From Saccharicrinis sp963666825 (GTDB taxonomy: Bacteria; Bacteroidota; Bacteroidia; Bacteroidales; Marinilabiliaceae): DNA of 64,000 nucleotides. The notes beneath the pieces were generated by a model. The model searched no databases. It was given only the letters and a program-made list of their open reading frames with translations, and had not been told where the DNA came from. A program made the position numbers and the translations under genes. Below, piece by piece: positions 55,859-64,000 of the stretch. Location: NCBI GenBank assembly GCA_963666825.2, contig OY763044.2, forward strand, positions 4,092,001-4,156,000. The letters are read 5' to 3'. How positions within the stretch are numbered: the first letter of the stretch is position 1; each line of letters opens with the position of its first letter.

Positions 55859-56224
55859 TTAATACTGCCCTGTACTTAACATTACTAATGTACACCCATG
55901 AACTACTTCAATATTATTCTTCTCGGCGAGAAGTTCTAGCTCTTTATTTTCAGTACCTGGGTTAAAAATAATTCTCTGTGGTTTTAAGGACTCTATTATA
56001 TCAAAATATTTAGCCTGATGTTTAGCTCCAATATATAAAGTCACAGTATTTATATCAGCAGTATCCAAAACCTCAGTTTGAATCGGAATATCATCAACTA
56101 TTCCATTTTTATTTCCAACAGCAACAATTGGATGGTTATTTGCCGCCAGCTTCTTAATAGCCTTATTTGAATATCTCTCAGGATTTTCACTTGCTCCAAT
56201 AACTAAAGTTTTCTTTATTCCCAT
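55859..56224 (-). CDS. CoA-binding domain protein (YccU type)
   Basis: A 121-residue protein of the CoA_binding_2 family: KTLVIGASENPERYSNKAIKKL at the start is the Rossmann nucleotide loop, then PIVAVGNKNG and IIFNPGTENKELELLAEKNN. The fold matches the CoA-binding domain of succinyl-CoA synthetase alpha without the ligase parts. The role is unknown. It is followed after four bases by the thioredoxin gene; a possible link to thiol or CoA-disulfide handling is inference. A TATATTTG box lies about 30 nt upstream (56260-56253). Confidence 0.85.
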   Translation of the reverse strand: MGIKKTLVIGASENPERYSNKAIKKLAANNHPIVAVGNKNGIVDDIPIQTEVLDTADINTVTLYIGAKHQAKYFDIIESLKPQRIIFNPGTENKELELLAEKNNIEVVHGCTLVMLSTGQY

Positions 56225-56252
56225 AATTAGATATTAAAAAATAATTTGAGTG

Positions 56253-56260
56253 CAAATATA
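56253..56260 (-). promoter_or_regulatory. Candidate -7 box of the CoA-binding/thioredoxin operon
   Basis: TATATTTG on the minus strand, 29 nt before the start codon at 56224. A TTTG (56279-56276) lies 15 nt upstream, shorter than the usual spacing. Confidence 0.45.
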
Positions 56261-56304
56261 ATATTTAAAATCACACAAACTTCATATCTATATATTTAGA
56301 TGTA

Positions 56305-56781
56305 TTATTTTTGAATCAACACTGTTGCGTAGGCTGCAATTCCTTCCTGTGTACCAACAAAACCAAGCTTTTCCGTTGTAGTTGCTTTTATTGCAATATC
56401 TTCAATATCTATACCCATAACCTCAGCTAATACTTTTTGCATCTCTGGAATTAAATCTTTTAACTTAGGTTTTTCCAAACAAATTGTTGAGTCAATATTA
56501 TTAATAGAATATCCTTTTTCTCCAATAATCTCAACGGTGCGTTTCAATAATATCTTACTATCAATTCCTTTAAAGTCACTGGATGTATCCGGAAAATGAA
56601 AACCAATATCTCTCATATTGGCAGCTCCTAAAAGAGCATCGCAAATAGCATGTATTAAAACGTCTCCATCTGAATGACCAATGGACCCTTTTTCAAAAGG
56701 AATATATATGCCACCAATCCACAATTCCTCACCTAAGCCTAAACGATGAACATCGTATCCAAATCCTACTCTTAATTTCAT
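56305..56781 (-). CDS. ispF: 2-C-methyl-D-erythritol 2,4-cyclodiphosphate synthase
   Basis: IspF makes the cyclic diphosphate intermediate of the non-mevalonate isoprenoid pathway. The 158 residues cover the family fully: RVGFGYDVHRLG with the zinc ligands Asp10 and His12, IGHSDGDVLIHAICDALLGAA with the third zinc His, DIGFHFPDTS, and the C-terminal ATTTEKLGFVGTQEGIAAYA. The enzyme is a trimer in the cytosol. It sits between the CoA-binding gene and porV on the same strand but after the porV terminator, so it has its own promoter, which I could not find. Confidence 0.97.
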   Translation of the reverse strand: MKLRVGFGYDVHRLGLGEELWIGGIYIPFEKGSIGHSDGDVLIHAICDALLGAANMRDIGFHFPDTSSDFKGIDSKILLKRTVEIIGEKGYSINNIDSTICLEKPKLKDLIPEMQKVLAEVMGIDIEDIAIKATTTEKLGFVGTQEGIAAYATVLIQK

Positions 56782-56887
56782 GTATTATTTTCTCAATTTA
56801 TACACAAATAGAACTTGCCAATTATTCTCTTGGCTTGTTTTATCTGTAAAACTATTATTATGGTTTATATAATATCAGGAATAAAAA

Positions 56888-56915
56888 AATCCTGGACTTA
56901 ATAAAGACCAGGATT
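56888..56915 (-). terminator. Terminator of porV
   Basis: The 8-bp stem AATCCTGG/CCAGGATT is followed on the minus strand by a run of seven T (plus-strand A at 56883-56889). It lies about 28 nt after the porV stop. Confidence 0.75.
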
Positions 56916-56942
56916 ACAAATATATAAGATATTTAATGTCAA

Positions 56943-58058
56943 TTATCTTCTTTTTCCATTAAGTTCATCAAAGTTTAAACTTAAAGTAAAGCGAATTGTA
57001 TTTGCTAGTGGATTATTTGAAGCCATTGTAATAATGTAAGACGCATCAATATTTAGCATATTAAATTTAATACCGGCTCCAGCGGTAGCAAACTTACCAT
57101 TTCCTAATGATTCATCTTCATGATAATAACCAGCTCTTAATGCAAACTGATCAGAATAAACATATTCAGCACCTACTGAAATCATTAAATCTTCTACAGC
57201 AAAATCACCAAACGATTTAAAAAATGATGATGGAACAGAAATATCTTCGTTATTTTCATTCTCATCTAATTTTGCAACCATCTGACGATACACATCAACT
57301 GTAAAACCAATTTTATTATATCTGTCCACTTCAGTATTATAAGCACCTCCAATTCTTAATCTGGCTGGTAAAAAATCCTGAGTATTACCATCATCATAAG
57401 ATATTTTCGATCCAATATTAGTAATATTTAAACCTGCTGCAATATCTCCTCTTCTACCTCCCCATTTAACCTCATTTAAATAGTAAAAGTTTAAGTCAGC
57501 AGCAAATGCATTCCCCGGAACACCTTGTCCGGTTCTACTACCATTCGTAATATCCGAACGGATGTATCTAAAAGCTACAGAACCTGAAATATTATCAGAC
57601 AGTTTTCTTGAGTATGCAGCATCAATTGCAAATTCATTAGGCTTACCTGTTGATGTTATTTCTCCGGCTTCATCTGTAAATGTGATATTACCTAAAGAAA
57701 AGTAACGTAAAGAGGCACTCACAGTCTGCATTTTATCTATTCTCTTAAAATAAGTCAGATAAAGCAGATTAATATCATTAACCAAGTTTCTTAACCATGG
57801 TGTATAAGATAAGGAAGCACCCATATCCTGATCAAGAAATGCATATTTAGCAGAGTTCCAATGCTGTGAATTAATATCTGGAGTTGTTGCAACACCGGCA
57901 TCCCCCATAGCACCCCCTCTTGATTCTGGTGTAATATTTAAAAATGGCGTTGCCGTTGGCATTACCACACTTTGGTCAATAGTATTTTGTGCTCCTACAT
58001 TGATTGAAATCAAAATTAATGACACAATTACTAAATACTGATAAAAAGATTTTAACAT
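56943..58058 (-). CDS. porV: T9SS outer-membrane protein PorV (LptO)
   Basis: PorV is an outer-membrane beta-barrel of the FadL type that shuttles T9SS cargo from the translocon to the PorU sortase. The 371 residues begin with a signal peptide (to about 23, INVGAQ), followed by the family start VVMPTATPFLNITPESRGGAMGDAGVATTPDINSQHWNSAK, then alternating beta strands, with ADLNFYYLNEVKWGGRRGDIAAGLNITNIGSKISY as a family block and a final strand ending in NTIRFTLSLNF. Length is normal. It follows porU with 66 nt between, where a TACCTTTG box (58103-58096) may give it its own promoter. Confidence 0.95.
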   Translation of the reverse strand: MLKSFYQYLVIVSLILISINVGAQNTIDQSVVMPTATPFLNITPESRGGAMGDAGVATTPDINSQHWNSAKYAFLDQDMGASLSYTPWLRNLVNDINLLYLTYFKRIDKMQTVSASLRYFSLGNITFTDEAGEITSTGKPNEFAIDAAYSRKLSDNISGSVAFRYIRSDITNGSRTGQGVPGNAFAADLNFYYLNEVKWGGRRGDIAAGLNITNIGSKISYDDGNTQDFLPARLRIGGAYNTEVDRYNKIGFTVDVYRQMVAKLDENENNEDISVPSSFFKSFGDFAVEDLMISVGAEYVYSDQFALRAGYYHEDESLGNGKFATAGAGIKFNMLNIDASYIITMASNNPLANTIRFTLSLNFDELNGKRR

Positions 58059-58095
58059 TTTCTTATTTGTTTTCTTTCCGAATTAAATTAAACTA

Positions 58096-58103
58096 CAAAG
58101 GTA
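58096..58103 (-). promoter_or_regulatory. Candidate -7 box of porV
   Basis: TACCTTTG on the minus strand, 37 nt upstream of the porV start and 22 nt beyond the porU stop. No good -33 element was found. Confidence 0.4.
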
Positions 58104-58124
58104 AACTCAAAAAAAGTATTTTTA

Positions 58125-61100
58125 TTATGGTAAAACAATTATTTTTCCAGAAACTTTTCCACTTCTTCCTGTTTCTGAATTTATAACTATTTCATAAATA
58201 TACATTCCCGGATTTACATCTGCAGTCCACTCAATCGGGGAAATAGTATTATTTAAAGATACAACAGATTCTTCTTGTTGTGAAATCAACGATCCACTTT
58301 TTGTATATACATTAATTGTAAGATCTAATACAGAGTTTGGATCATCATGTTCAAAATAAAAATAAGCAGTACCACCTTTGGTTACAGGATTTGGATAAAC
58401 TTTGGAGTGATCTGTTACAAGCGACTTCCCTTCTTCAATATTAAAGGTTGTTGTAACAGAGGATGAGTTATTATAGATATCCCAGGCTTTTATTGTCACT
58501 TCATGTTCTCCAGACTCCAATTGATCTAACTGGTAGGTGATTGAACCTTTCTTAAAATTATTTAGTTCCGGATCATAATAGGAGTTTAAGACAATAGGGT
58601 TACTATTATCTCCATCTAAAACACAAGTAATATCATGCCCAATTCCATTACCTGTTGTATTTATTCCACTTTCATCATATAAATCAATATATAAAACAGG
58701 AGTTGGCCCTACATTTTTACCATCTCCGTCATTTACATAAAGTTCAATCTCCGGACCTTCTGTATCATCATCGGCATTATCAGAGAATCCCCCAACAATA
58801 ACATCATCAAAAGCACCGAATGCTTCTCTGCTGTCATCAGATGATGCGTAATAACTTATCTTACCATTATCATAATTGTAACGAATATCTTTGGGAACAA
58901 TAAATTCACATTCAAACTCACCATTTACAACTTCTGATTTACCACTAAAAACTTTGGATGTATAGCTCTCAAATTGAAACACTCCCTGATCAGTATTATC
59001 AAGTGTTGATATTAAAGCCCGCTTATCAAAAATAGAAATATAAATTTCTCCGTTAAAATCAGTCTGAACATTACCCAATCCGTCGGTAATATCTCCTTTA
59101 ATAACATTCTTACTTAGGGCTTTTAAGCTATCTAAATCATTTTCTACAGAAACACCATTCAATTCCAAGGTACTTACATTATATTTTGGAAATGCCAGTT
59201 GTAATGCCGGATCTCCAAGCAATGTGAAATTCAATTTATTCACACTTGTTCCTGAATTATGTTTGGTTAATTTCATAATCTCACCCAAGGTCATAGGCTC
59301 GCCATTATCATCCAGTTCAAAAACATTATCATAAAAACTATTGTTTACCTTAAAATTCAAACTGGAATATACTATTCTTGTGGTCGTATAAAGGGCAATT
59401 CCTCCTCCTAAATCGTGAGTAAATATAAGCTCACCAGCAGAACTAGCTTCATGATCATCGTAACGACTAAATTCACAAGTAGCAGTTACAAAAACAGGTA
59501 ACTTATTATAATTTTGCCATGCTTCAATTTTACCTTTATTTACAACCTTCTCACTGGAAAGTACATCAGGGCTACCATGACCTGTATAATTAAAAATTAA
59601 TGTACCTTCATCTATGGCTTTTTCTATCTCATCTTCTACATCTGGATATTTAGCACCTGTTGATGACTGCACTTGTTCATAAGCATCAAAGAAGATCTTA
59701 TTAATTTCAAACTTAGGATACAAAAGGTTTACCTTCTCAGCCAGTTTATTTGCATCTTCCATATGAATATTACTATCTCCATCATCACCTACAAAAGTCA
59801 CCTTACTTTTCCATGAGTCTTTTGACTGATTATATAGATACCTATAGGATTTATCAACAGCATTTTCTGCTTCTTCCAGTGTGTTGACCGGAAAACGGCC
59901 TATACCTATATCAATCTTTTCAGAAGTAATTGCACTTCCTTCATCATCATCCAATAGTCCAAAGTAATCATCTGTTACATAAGAATTTGTTTGATGTATT
60001 GAATTCTCAGATTGAAAAGTTATTACCTTACTATATTCAGAACCAGGTCTGTTATCATAAGAACCATCGCCAAACAACAATAAATTTTTTGGCATTAAAC
60101 TCTCATCAGAACCTGCCCGATCATAAAACATTTTAGCAAAGCTTCTTATCGCAGTAACGTCTGGTTTGCCTGATGAAAACTCATTATAAACCTGATCTGT
60201 AGTGGCCACACAATATGTTGTACCATTGTATTCTTTATGAATTTCTCCAAGTCGAACAGCTTCATCCTTAAATTCAGGATAACATACAATGATGAAATCC
60301 ACATTATCCAAGCCATGTAAATTCTGATTTTCAACACTCCCTACCAATTCTGGGCTTGGGAAAGTACCATCCGGATCAAACGCTACAAACTCTTTTGCAG
60401 CACTTGTTGTATAGTTAAATGACAAATCTGAATTACTATAATCCGTATTTACATTTAAAGGTATCAAGGGATTTGACACATCCCAAACCTCTAATGAACC
60501 AGAAGTTGCCTGAATATTAAATTGTAAATTCTCCTCAATCTGATTTGGATTTACATATCGAAACAGAAGCTCATCCTCATCAAAAATTAAATTTCGATAC
60601 GCATTTATTGAAATATAATCTAAATAACCAATAGATGATGTTGAATTATTATAATTAATTGTAACATCTACATCTTCATCAACTGGTGTATAATTCAGAT
60701 TTAAGACGCCCTCTCTGGCAAAGTAACCTAAATGATCACTTGTCGTAATACTGGATATGGTTCTACTACCAATTTCGGTATCATCACAAGATATTTTAAA
60801 AGTAGCTGACGTAGCCGATCTACTCGCTAGTGCAATAAAAATTTTGCCCTGTTCATCAATATCTATATTTGGAAAATTAAATAAAAAAGTTTGCGATGGA
60901 TCTCCATAATATTCAAACTTTTCCCCAAGCCACTTACATCCTGAACTAATTAAATTTAGATCATTCTCTTCGTGGTAATCATAATCAATAAATTCATTTA
61001 CTACTGAATCATAAGAATCGGACTGAATACTTGAGCTTTCAATACTTTTTGACCCCTCTTCTTTTTCTGTAATATAATAATATGAATAATCGCTATAAGG

Positions 61101-61913
61101 ATGTTTTTCGTGCATATACATTCCTTTTGAATAATCATAATCCCATACAACAGGTCCCTCCGCGAAAAAATAAACTGCATTATCATTATGCCAAACAGCA
61201 TTTTCAACTAAATCATCTTCTCTGTATTCACTATTCTCCTGTGGCAATAACTTACCTCCATTACCATAAATCCCAACGTTTGCAGGATTTGTAATTCCCC
61301 AATCTTTAAGCTTAGAATAGGTGATTTTATAAATACCAGTATTATCGACTCTAATTTTCTTCCAGGTCCCTGCAGATAAAACTGAATTAACGGCATAGTC
61401 ATTACTACTAACCTTTACCGATTTTAAATTAGTGTTAGCATTTAATTTATAATTAATGACAATATCATAAGACTTCAATTTTTGAAAACATGCAGACTGA
61501 GGCTCTTTTATAAAGGGAGTTAAAGTTAGATCAGCATAATATTGATTACCGGAATGAGAATACGTAACATTATAGTTTATATCATCTAAAAACAAATGAT
61601 CTTTATAGCCGAGAAACTCTTCTGGTAAAGGCCATACGTAATCTTTATTTTCAATGACCACAGAAACAGAGTTTTTATCCACATTTACAGGTAATGAAAT
61701 ACTCTCATAATATGTAGGAAGATCAGTATTTTCATCAACTCCATCCATACCTGAAAAATTGAATAAAACTCTTTCTTTATCTCCTTCATTAATTTGAACA
61801 GGATCATTCCATTTTAACTCCCTATGAAGAGTCAGTTTTTCCTGGCCATAGATATTAAGAGATAATAGAATTAAACACCCCCACACTCCTAACTTAAATA
61901 TATTCATCGACAT
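58125..61913 (-). CDS. porU: Type IX secretion system sortase PorU
   Basis: PorU is a gingipain-type (C25) cysteine protease on the cell surface that removes the C-terminal signal of T9SS cargo and can attach the cargo to A-LPS. The 1262 residues include a signal peptide, an N-terminal beta domain, the C25 domain with FNYTGHGSP (His779) and VFVTATCEFSRYDD (Cys813), and a C-terminal sorting-type domain (VYPNPVTKGG...). Both catalytic residues are present. Length matches the family. It is followed by porV and is divergent from gldJ, the same arrangement known in Flavobacterium. Confidence 0.96.
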   Translation of the reverse strand: MSMNIFKLGVWGCLILLSLNIYGQEKLTLHRELKWNDPVQINEGDKERVLFNFSGMDGVDENTDLPTYYESISLPVNVDKNSVSVVIENKDYVWPLPEEFLGYKDHLFLDDINYNVTYSHSGNQYYADLTLTPFIKEPQSACFQKLKSYDIVINYKLNANTNLKSVKVSSNDYAVNSVLSAGTWKKIRVDNTGIYKITYSKLKDWGITNPANVGIYGNGGKLLPQENSEYREDDLVENAVWHNDNAVYFFAEGPVVWDYDYSKGMYMHEKHPYSDYSYYYITEKEEGSKSIESSSIQSDSYDSVVNEFIDYDYHEENDLNLISSGCKWLGEKFEYYGDPSQTFLFNFPNIDIDEQGKIFIALASRSATSATFKISCDDTEIGSRTISSITTSDHLGYFAREGVLNLNYTPVDEDVDVTINYNNSTSSIGYLDYISINAYRNLIFDEDELLFRYVNPNQIEENLQFNIQATSGSLEVWDVSNPLIPLNVNTDYSNSDLSFNYTTSAAKEFVAFDPDGTFPSPELVGSVENQNLHGLDNVDFIIVCYPEFKDEAVRLGEIHKEYNGTTYCVATTDQVYNEFSSGKPDVTAIRSFAKMFYDRAGSDESLMPKNLLLFGDGSYDNRPGSEYSKVITFQSENSIHQTNSYVTDDYFGLLDDDEGSAITSEKIDIGIGRFPVNTLEEAENAVDKSYRYLYNQSKDSWKSKVTFVGDDGDSNIHMEDANKLAEKVNLLYPKFEINKIFFDAYEQVQSSTGAKYPDVEDEIEKAIDEGTLIFNYTGHGSPDVLSSEKVVNKGKIEAWQNYNKLPVFVTATCEFSRYDDHEASSAGELIFTHDLGGGIALYTTTRIVYSSLNFKVNNSFYDNVFELDDNGEPMTLGEIMKLTKHNSGTSVNKLNFTLLGDPALQLAFPKYNVSTLELNGVSVENDLDSLKALSKNVIKGDITDGLGNVQTDFNGEIYISIFDKRALISTLDNTDQGVFQFESYTSKVFSGKSEVVNGEFECEFIVPKDIRYNYDNGKISYYASSDDSREAFGAFDDVIVGGFSDNADDDTEGPEIELYVNDGDGKNVGPTPVLYIDLYDESGINTTGNGIGHDITCVLDGDNSNPIVLNSYYDPELNNFKKGSITYQLDQLESGEHEVTIKAWDIYNNSSSVTTTFNIEEGKSLVTDHSKVYPNPVTKGGTAYFYFEHDDPNSVLDLTINVYTKSGSLISQQEESVVSLNNTISPIEWTADVNPGMYIYEIVINSETGRSGKVSGKIIVLP

Positions 61914-62224
61914 CAGATATTATACCACACTATTGTTAAACGTTTATACTCTTATCTTGTTTTAAAAGTTCAACAAAAATAAAAAAACACAAAATATTTG
62001 TATCACATACCAAAACAAGTTTTAAAACGTTTAGAAAATGACATTATTGTAAAAAAAGAAATATTTGTCAATAGGTTATTTTTAAATAAAAAGGCAAAAA
62101 AACTTTAAAGAATAATTTTTTGATTATAACCTTTTTCTATTTTTGCAGTATAAGGCACAAGATGCATTAAATTTTAATGCTTTATTAAACCTTAAAAAAG
62201 AAAACTTTAAGATTATAATTCGCT
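61914..62224. promoter_or_regulatory. Divergent region porU/gldJ
   Basis: A 311-nt AT-rich region without a gene. A TATTTTTG box on the minus strand (61981-61974), 60 nt before porU, and a TATTTTTG box on the plus strand (62138-62145), 80 nt before gldJ, are the candidate -7 elements. TTTG at 62119-62122 precedes the second by only 15 nt. The long gldJ leader shows no clear hairpin. Confidence 0.5.
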
Positions 62225-63715
62225 ATGAAGCTTAAAACTAGATTTTTTTACACTGCACTTGCATTAAGCTTAGTTGCAATTACTTCGTGTAGCAAAGGTG
62301 GTTCCGGAAATGTTTCCTCAGCAACGGGTTGGGACTATAATACCCCTGACAACGGAGGATTTGAATACTATGCAGGATACGAGCAAAACACGGGTCCTGG
62401 ATTACGTTTTATCGAAGGTGGTACATTCATTATGGGTAGAGTAGAACAAGATGTACTTTACGATTGGAATAATGTTCCAAGAAGAGTTACTGTACCTTCT
62501 TTCTACATGGATGAAACAGAAGTTAGAAATGTTGACTACCGTGAATACTTATACTGGATCAACAGAGTATTTATTGATTATCCGGAAGTTTACAAAAAAG
62601 CATTACCTGATACATTAGTTTGGCGTAGACCTTTAGCTTACAATGAGCCAATGGTTGAAAATTACCTTCGTCATACTGCATATAGTGAATATCCGGTTGT
62701 TGGTGTTAACTGGTTACAAGCATCAGACTTTTGCCAATGGCGTACTGATAGGGTAAACGAAAAAGTTCTTATCGACATGGGTATCCTTGATATGGATGTA
62801 AATCAACAAGGTGAAAATAACTTTAACACAGAAGCATATCTTTTAGGACAATATGATGGTATTGCTGGTAAAAAACCAATGCCTGACTTAGATCCAAACA
62901 AAGATAGCCGTCGCGTACGTTGGGAAGATGGTATATTACTACCACGTTATCGCCTCCCAACCGAAGCTGAGTGGGAATATGCAGCTTTAGGTTTAATCGG
63001 TAACTCTCAGGAAGAAAGATTAACAAACAGAAGAATATATCCTTGGGATGGTCACATTACAAGAAATGCTGATCCAAAAGAACGAGGACGAATGATGGCT
63101 AACTTCGTTAGAAGCCGAGGTGACTACATGGGTATGGCCGGAGATCTTAATGATGGTGGTGACATTACTGTTGACGTTCACTCATATTATCCAAACGATT
63201 ACGGTTTATACTGTATGGCTGGTAATGTTAACGAGTGGGTTGCTGATGTTTATCGTCCACTTTCATTTGACGAAGTTGATGAATTCAGCCCATTCCGTGG
63301 TAACGTATTTAAAACAAAAGTTCTTGACGAAGAAGGTTACGTTGTTGAAAAAGACAGTTTAGGTAGAATCAGATATCGTTCAGAAACTGATAAAGATATC
63401 TTAGACAGAAAGAACTATCGTACTTCAGACAACATTAACTTTAGCGATGGTGATGCTCAATCAAATATCAATCCTGCAAGTGACTGGTTAGATAACGAGC
63501 AAGATACTAAAGACATGTACGGTGCTCACACTGGCAAAATGGGTTCTTTAGTTTCTGATAGAACAAGAGTTTACAAAGGAGGTTCCTGGAGAGACAGAGC
63601 ATACTGGTTAAGTCCTGGTACTCGCAGATACTTAGATGAGCGCGAGTCAAGAGATGACTTAGGTTTCAGATGTGCAATGACCAGAGTAGGAAGTCCGGTT
63701 GCAACTAAAAAATAG
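62225..63715 (+). CDS. gldJ: T9SS/gliding lipoprotein GldJ
   Basis: The 496 residues start with a lipoprotein signal (LALSLVAITSCSKGG; lipidated Cys at about 22), so it is anchored in a membrane. The rest is a formylglycine-generating-enzyme (SUMF1) fold: GLRFIEGGTFIMGRVE, FYMDETEVRNVDYREYLYW, YPVVGVNWLQASDFCQWRT, RLPTEAEWEYAALG, YGLYCMAGNVNEWVADVY and VYKGGSWRDRAYWL...GFRCAM. GldJ in Flavobacterium is needed to stabilise GldK and for gliding and T9SS function. The related GldK/PorK also has this fold; I choose GldJ because of the porU-porV neighbours and the murF gene that follows. It lacks the active-site Cys pair of real FGE, as expected for a structural protein. Confidence 0.88.
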   Translation: MKLKTRFFYTALALSLVAITSCSKGGSGNVSSATGWDYNTPDNGGFEYYAGYEQNTGPGLRFIEGGTFIMGRVEQDVLYDWNNVPRRVTVPSFYMDETEVRNVDYREYLYWINRVFIDYPEVYKKALPDTLVWRRPLAYNEPMVENYLRHTAYSEYPVVGVNWLQASDFCQWRTDRVNEKVLIDMGILDMDVNQQGENNFNTEAYLLGQYDGIAGKKPMPDLDPNKDSRRVRWEDGILLPRYRLPTEAEWEYAALGLIGNSQEERLTNRRIYPWDGHITRNADPKERGRMMANFVRSRGDYMGMAGDLNDGGDITVDVHSYYPNDYGLYCMAGNVNEWVADVYRPLSFDEVDEFSPFRGNVFKTKVLDEEGYVVEKDSLGRIRYRSETDKDILDRKNYRTSDNINFSDGDAQSNINPASDWLDNEQDTKDMYGAHTGKMGSLVSDRTRVYKGGSWRDRAYWLSPGTRRYLDERESRDDLGFRCAMTRVGSPVATKK

Positions 63716-63737
63716 CGAATCAATAAATATTTTCAGA

Positions 63738-63762
63738 AAGGCTAACTTGTTAAGTTAGCCTT
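63738..63762 (+). terminator. Terminator of gldJ
   Basis: An 11-bp stem, AAGGCTAACTT with AAGTTAGCCTT, with a 3-nt loop, runs into a T-tract (63761-63768) 22 nt after the gldJ stop. Confidence 0.9.
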
Positions 63763-63767
63763 TTTTT

Positions 63768-63775
63768 TATTTTTG
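63768..63775 (+). promoter_or_regulatory. Candidate -7 box of murF
   Basis: TATTTTTG directly after the gldJ terminator matches TAnnTTTG and ends four bases before the murF start codon. CTTG inside the terminator stem (63746-63749) could act as a -33 element with an 18-nt spacer. Confidence 0.35.
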
Positions 63776-63779
63776 CTTT

Positions 63780-64000
63780 ATGATAAACATTGCAGACATT
63801 TACAGCTTATTCCTTGAATCAACAGGAATATGTACAGATACTCGCTCTATAAAAGAGAATAGTATATTCTTTGCTTTAAAAGGAGCAAATTTCAATGGCA
63901 ATAAATTTGCGCAACAGGCATTAGAACAGGGAGCTTCATATGCTATTGTTGATGAAGAAGAAGCTAAAGTAAATGATCAAATCATACTTGTCGATAATGT
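63780..64000 (+). CDS. murF: UDP-N-acetylmuramoyl-tripeptide-D-alanyl-D-alanine ligase, N-terminal part (runs off window)
   Basis: The frame from the ATG at 63780 gives 73 codons to the window end, starting MINIADIYSLFLESTGICTD and continuing TRSIKENSIFFALKGANFNGNKFAQQALEQGASYAIVDEE. The pattern TDTRxIKxxxIFFALKGxxFxGNxFxxxAxxxGA is that of the MurF N-terminal domain; MurC and MurD differ. MurF adds D-Ala-D-Ala to the peptidoglycan precursor in the cytosol. The ATP-binding and catalytic parts lie outside the window. Its place after gldJ agrees with Flavobacterium. Confidence 0.9.
   Translation, partial: MINIADIYSLFLESTGICTDTRSIKENSIFFALKGANFNGNKFAQQALEQGASYAIVDEEEAKVNDQIILVDN

Noticed and set aside
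62225..63715. Formylglycine-generating enzyme that activates sulfatases
   Set aside because: The active-site cysteines are missing, it is a lipoprotein, and the neighbours are T9SS genes; no sulfatase is near.

Overview
The window is AT-rich chromosomal DNA from a member of the Bacteroidota. The evidence is a type IX secretion set (porU, porV, gldJ), a fused SecDF, proteins with C-terminal T9SS sorting domains, a Bacteroidetes-type ECF sigma factor with a FecR-like partner, and repeated promoter elements of the form TAnnTTTG. Start codons mostly lack a Shine-Dalgarno sequence although the 16S 3' end keeps the CCTCC motif. Rex, methylglyoxal synthase, a NifA-like activator and the large T9SS adhesins would suit a facultative or anaerobic, perhaps marine, lineage such as Marinilabiliales. 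That placement is inference; the 16S gene in the window would settle it.

Layout. 1-1832: part of a FecR-like anti-sigma gene, a TlpA-like redox protein and an ECF sigma factor, all on the minus strand. 2151-3494: tRNA-Arg, then about 1.2 kb without genes that holds a degenerate 11-bp tandem array, hairpins, a 32-bp perfect palindrome and the rRNA terminator. 3495-8235: an rRNA operon on the minus strand (16S-23S-5S, no spacer tRNAs), driven by four tandem promoters at 8496-8917. 8955-11800: mgsA, a NifA-like sigma-54 activator and a small two-CxxC protein. 11948-12115: a tRNA-Gly/tRNA-Leu operon. 12285-24018: housekeeping genes, mostly minus strand: mutS, comB, a MATE pump, trmN6, a TIGR02757 protein, a LolD-like ATPase, a Na+/Ca2+ exchanger, tatA and secDF. 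24239-31127: an ABC exporter divergent from a sigma-54 response regulator and an intramembrane-type histidine kinase, then rex.

31392-49060 is the most distinctive part: three consecutive minus-strand genes for T9SS-exported surface proteins of 1505, 1321 and 3025 residues. The first is a parallel beta-helix protein with a canonical duplicated dockerin and a cohesin-like domain. The second carries three cohesin-like domains, Ig-like and PKD-type domains. The third is a giant CARDB/Calx-beta/Ig protein. Together they look like an operon for a self-assembling cohesin-dockerin surface structure delivered by the T9SS.

49432-64000: alaS, divergent from an M23 peptidase; an alpha/beta hydrolase overlapping a soluble histidine kinase; a thioredoxin, a CoA-binding protein and ispF; then porV and porU, divergent from gldJ and murF (the window ends inside murF). 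SecDF, PorU, PorV and GldJ form the export route that the three adhesins would use. PorKLMN and Sov are not in the window.
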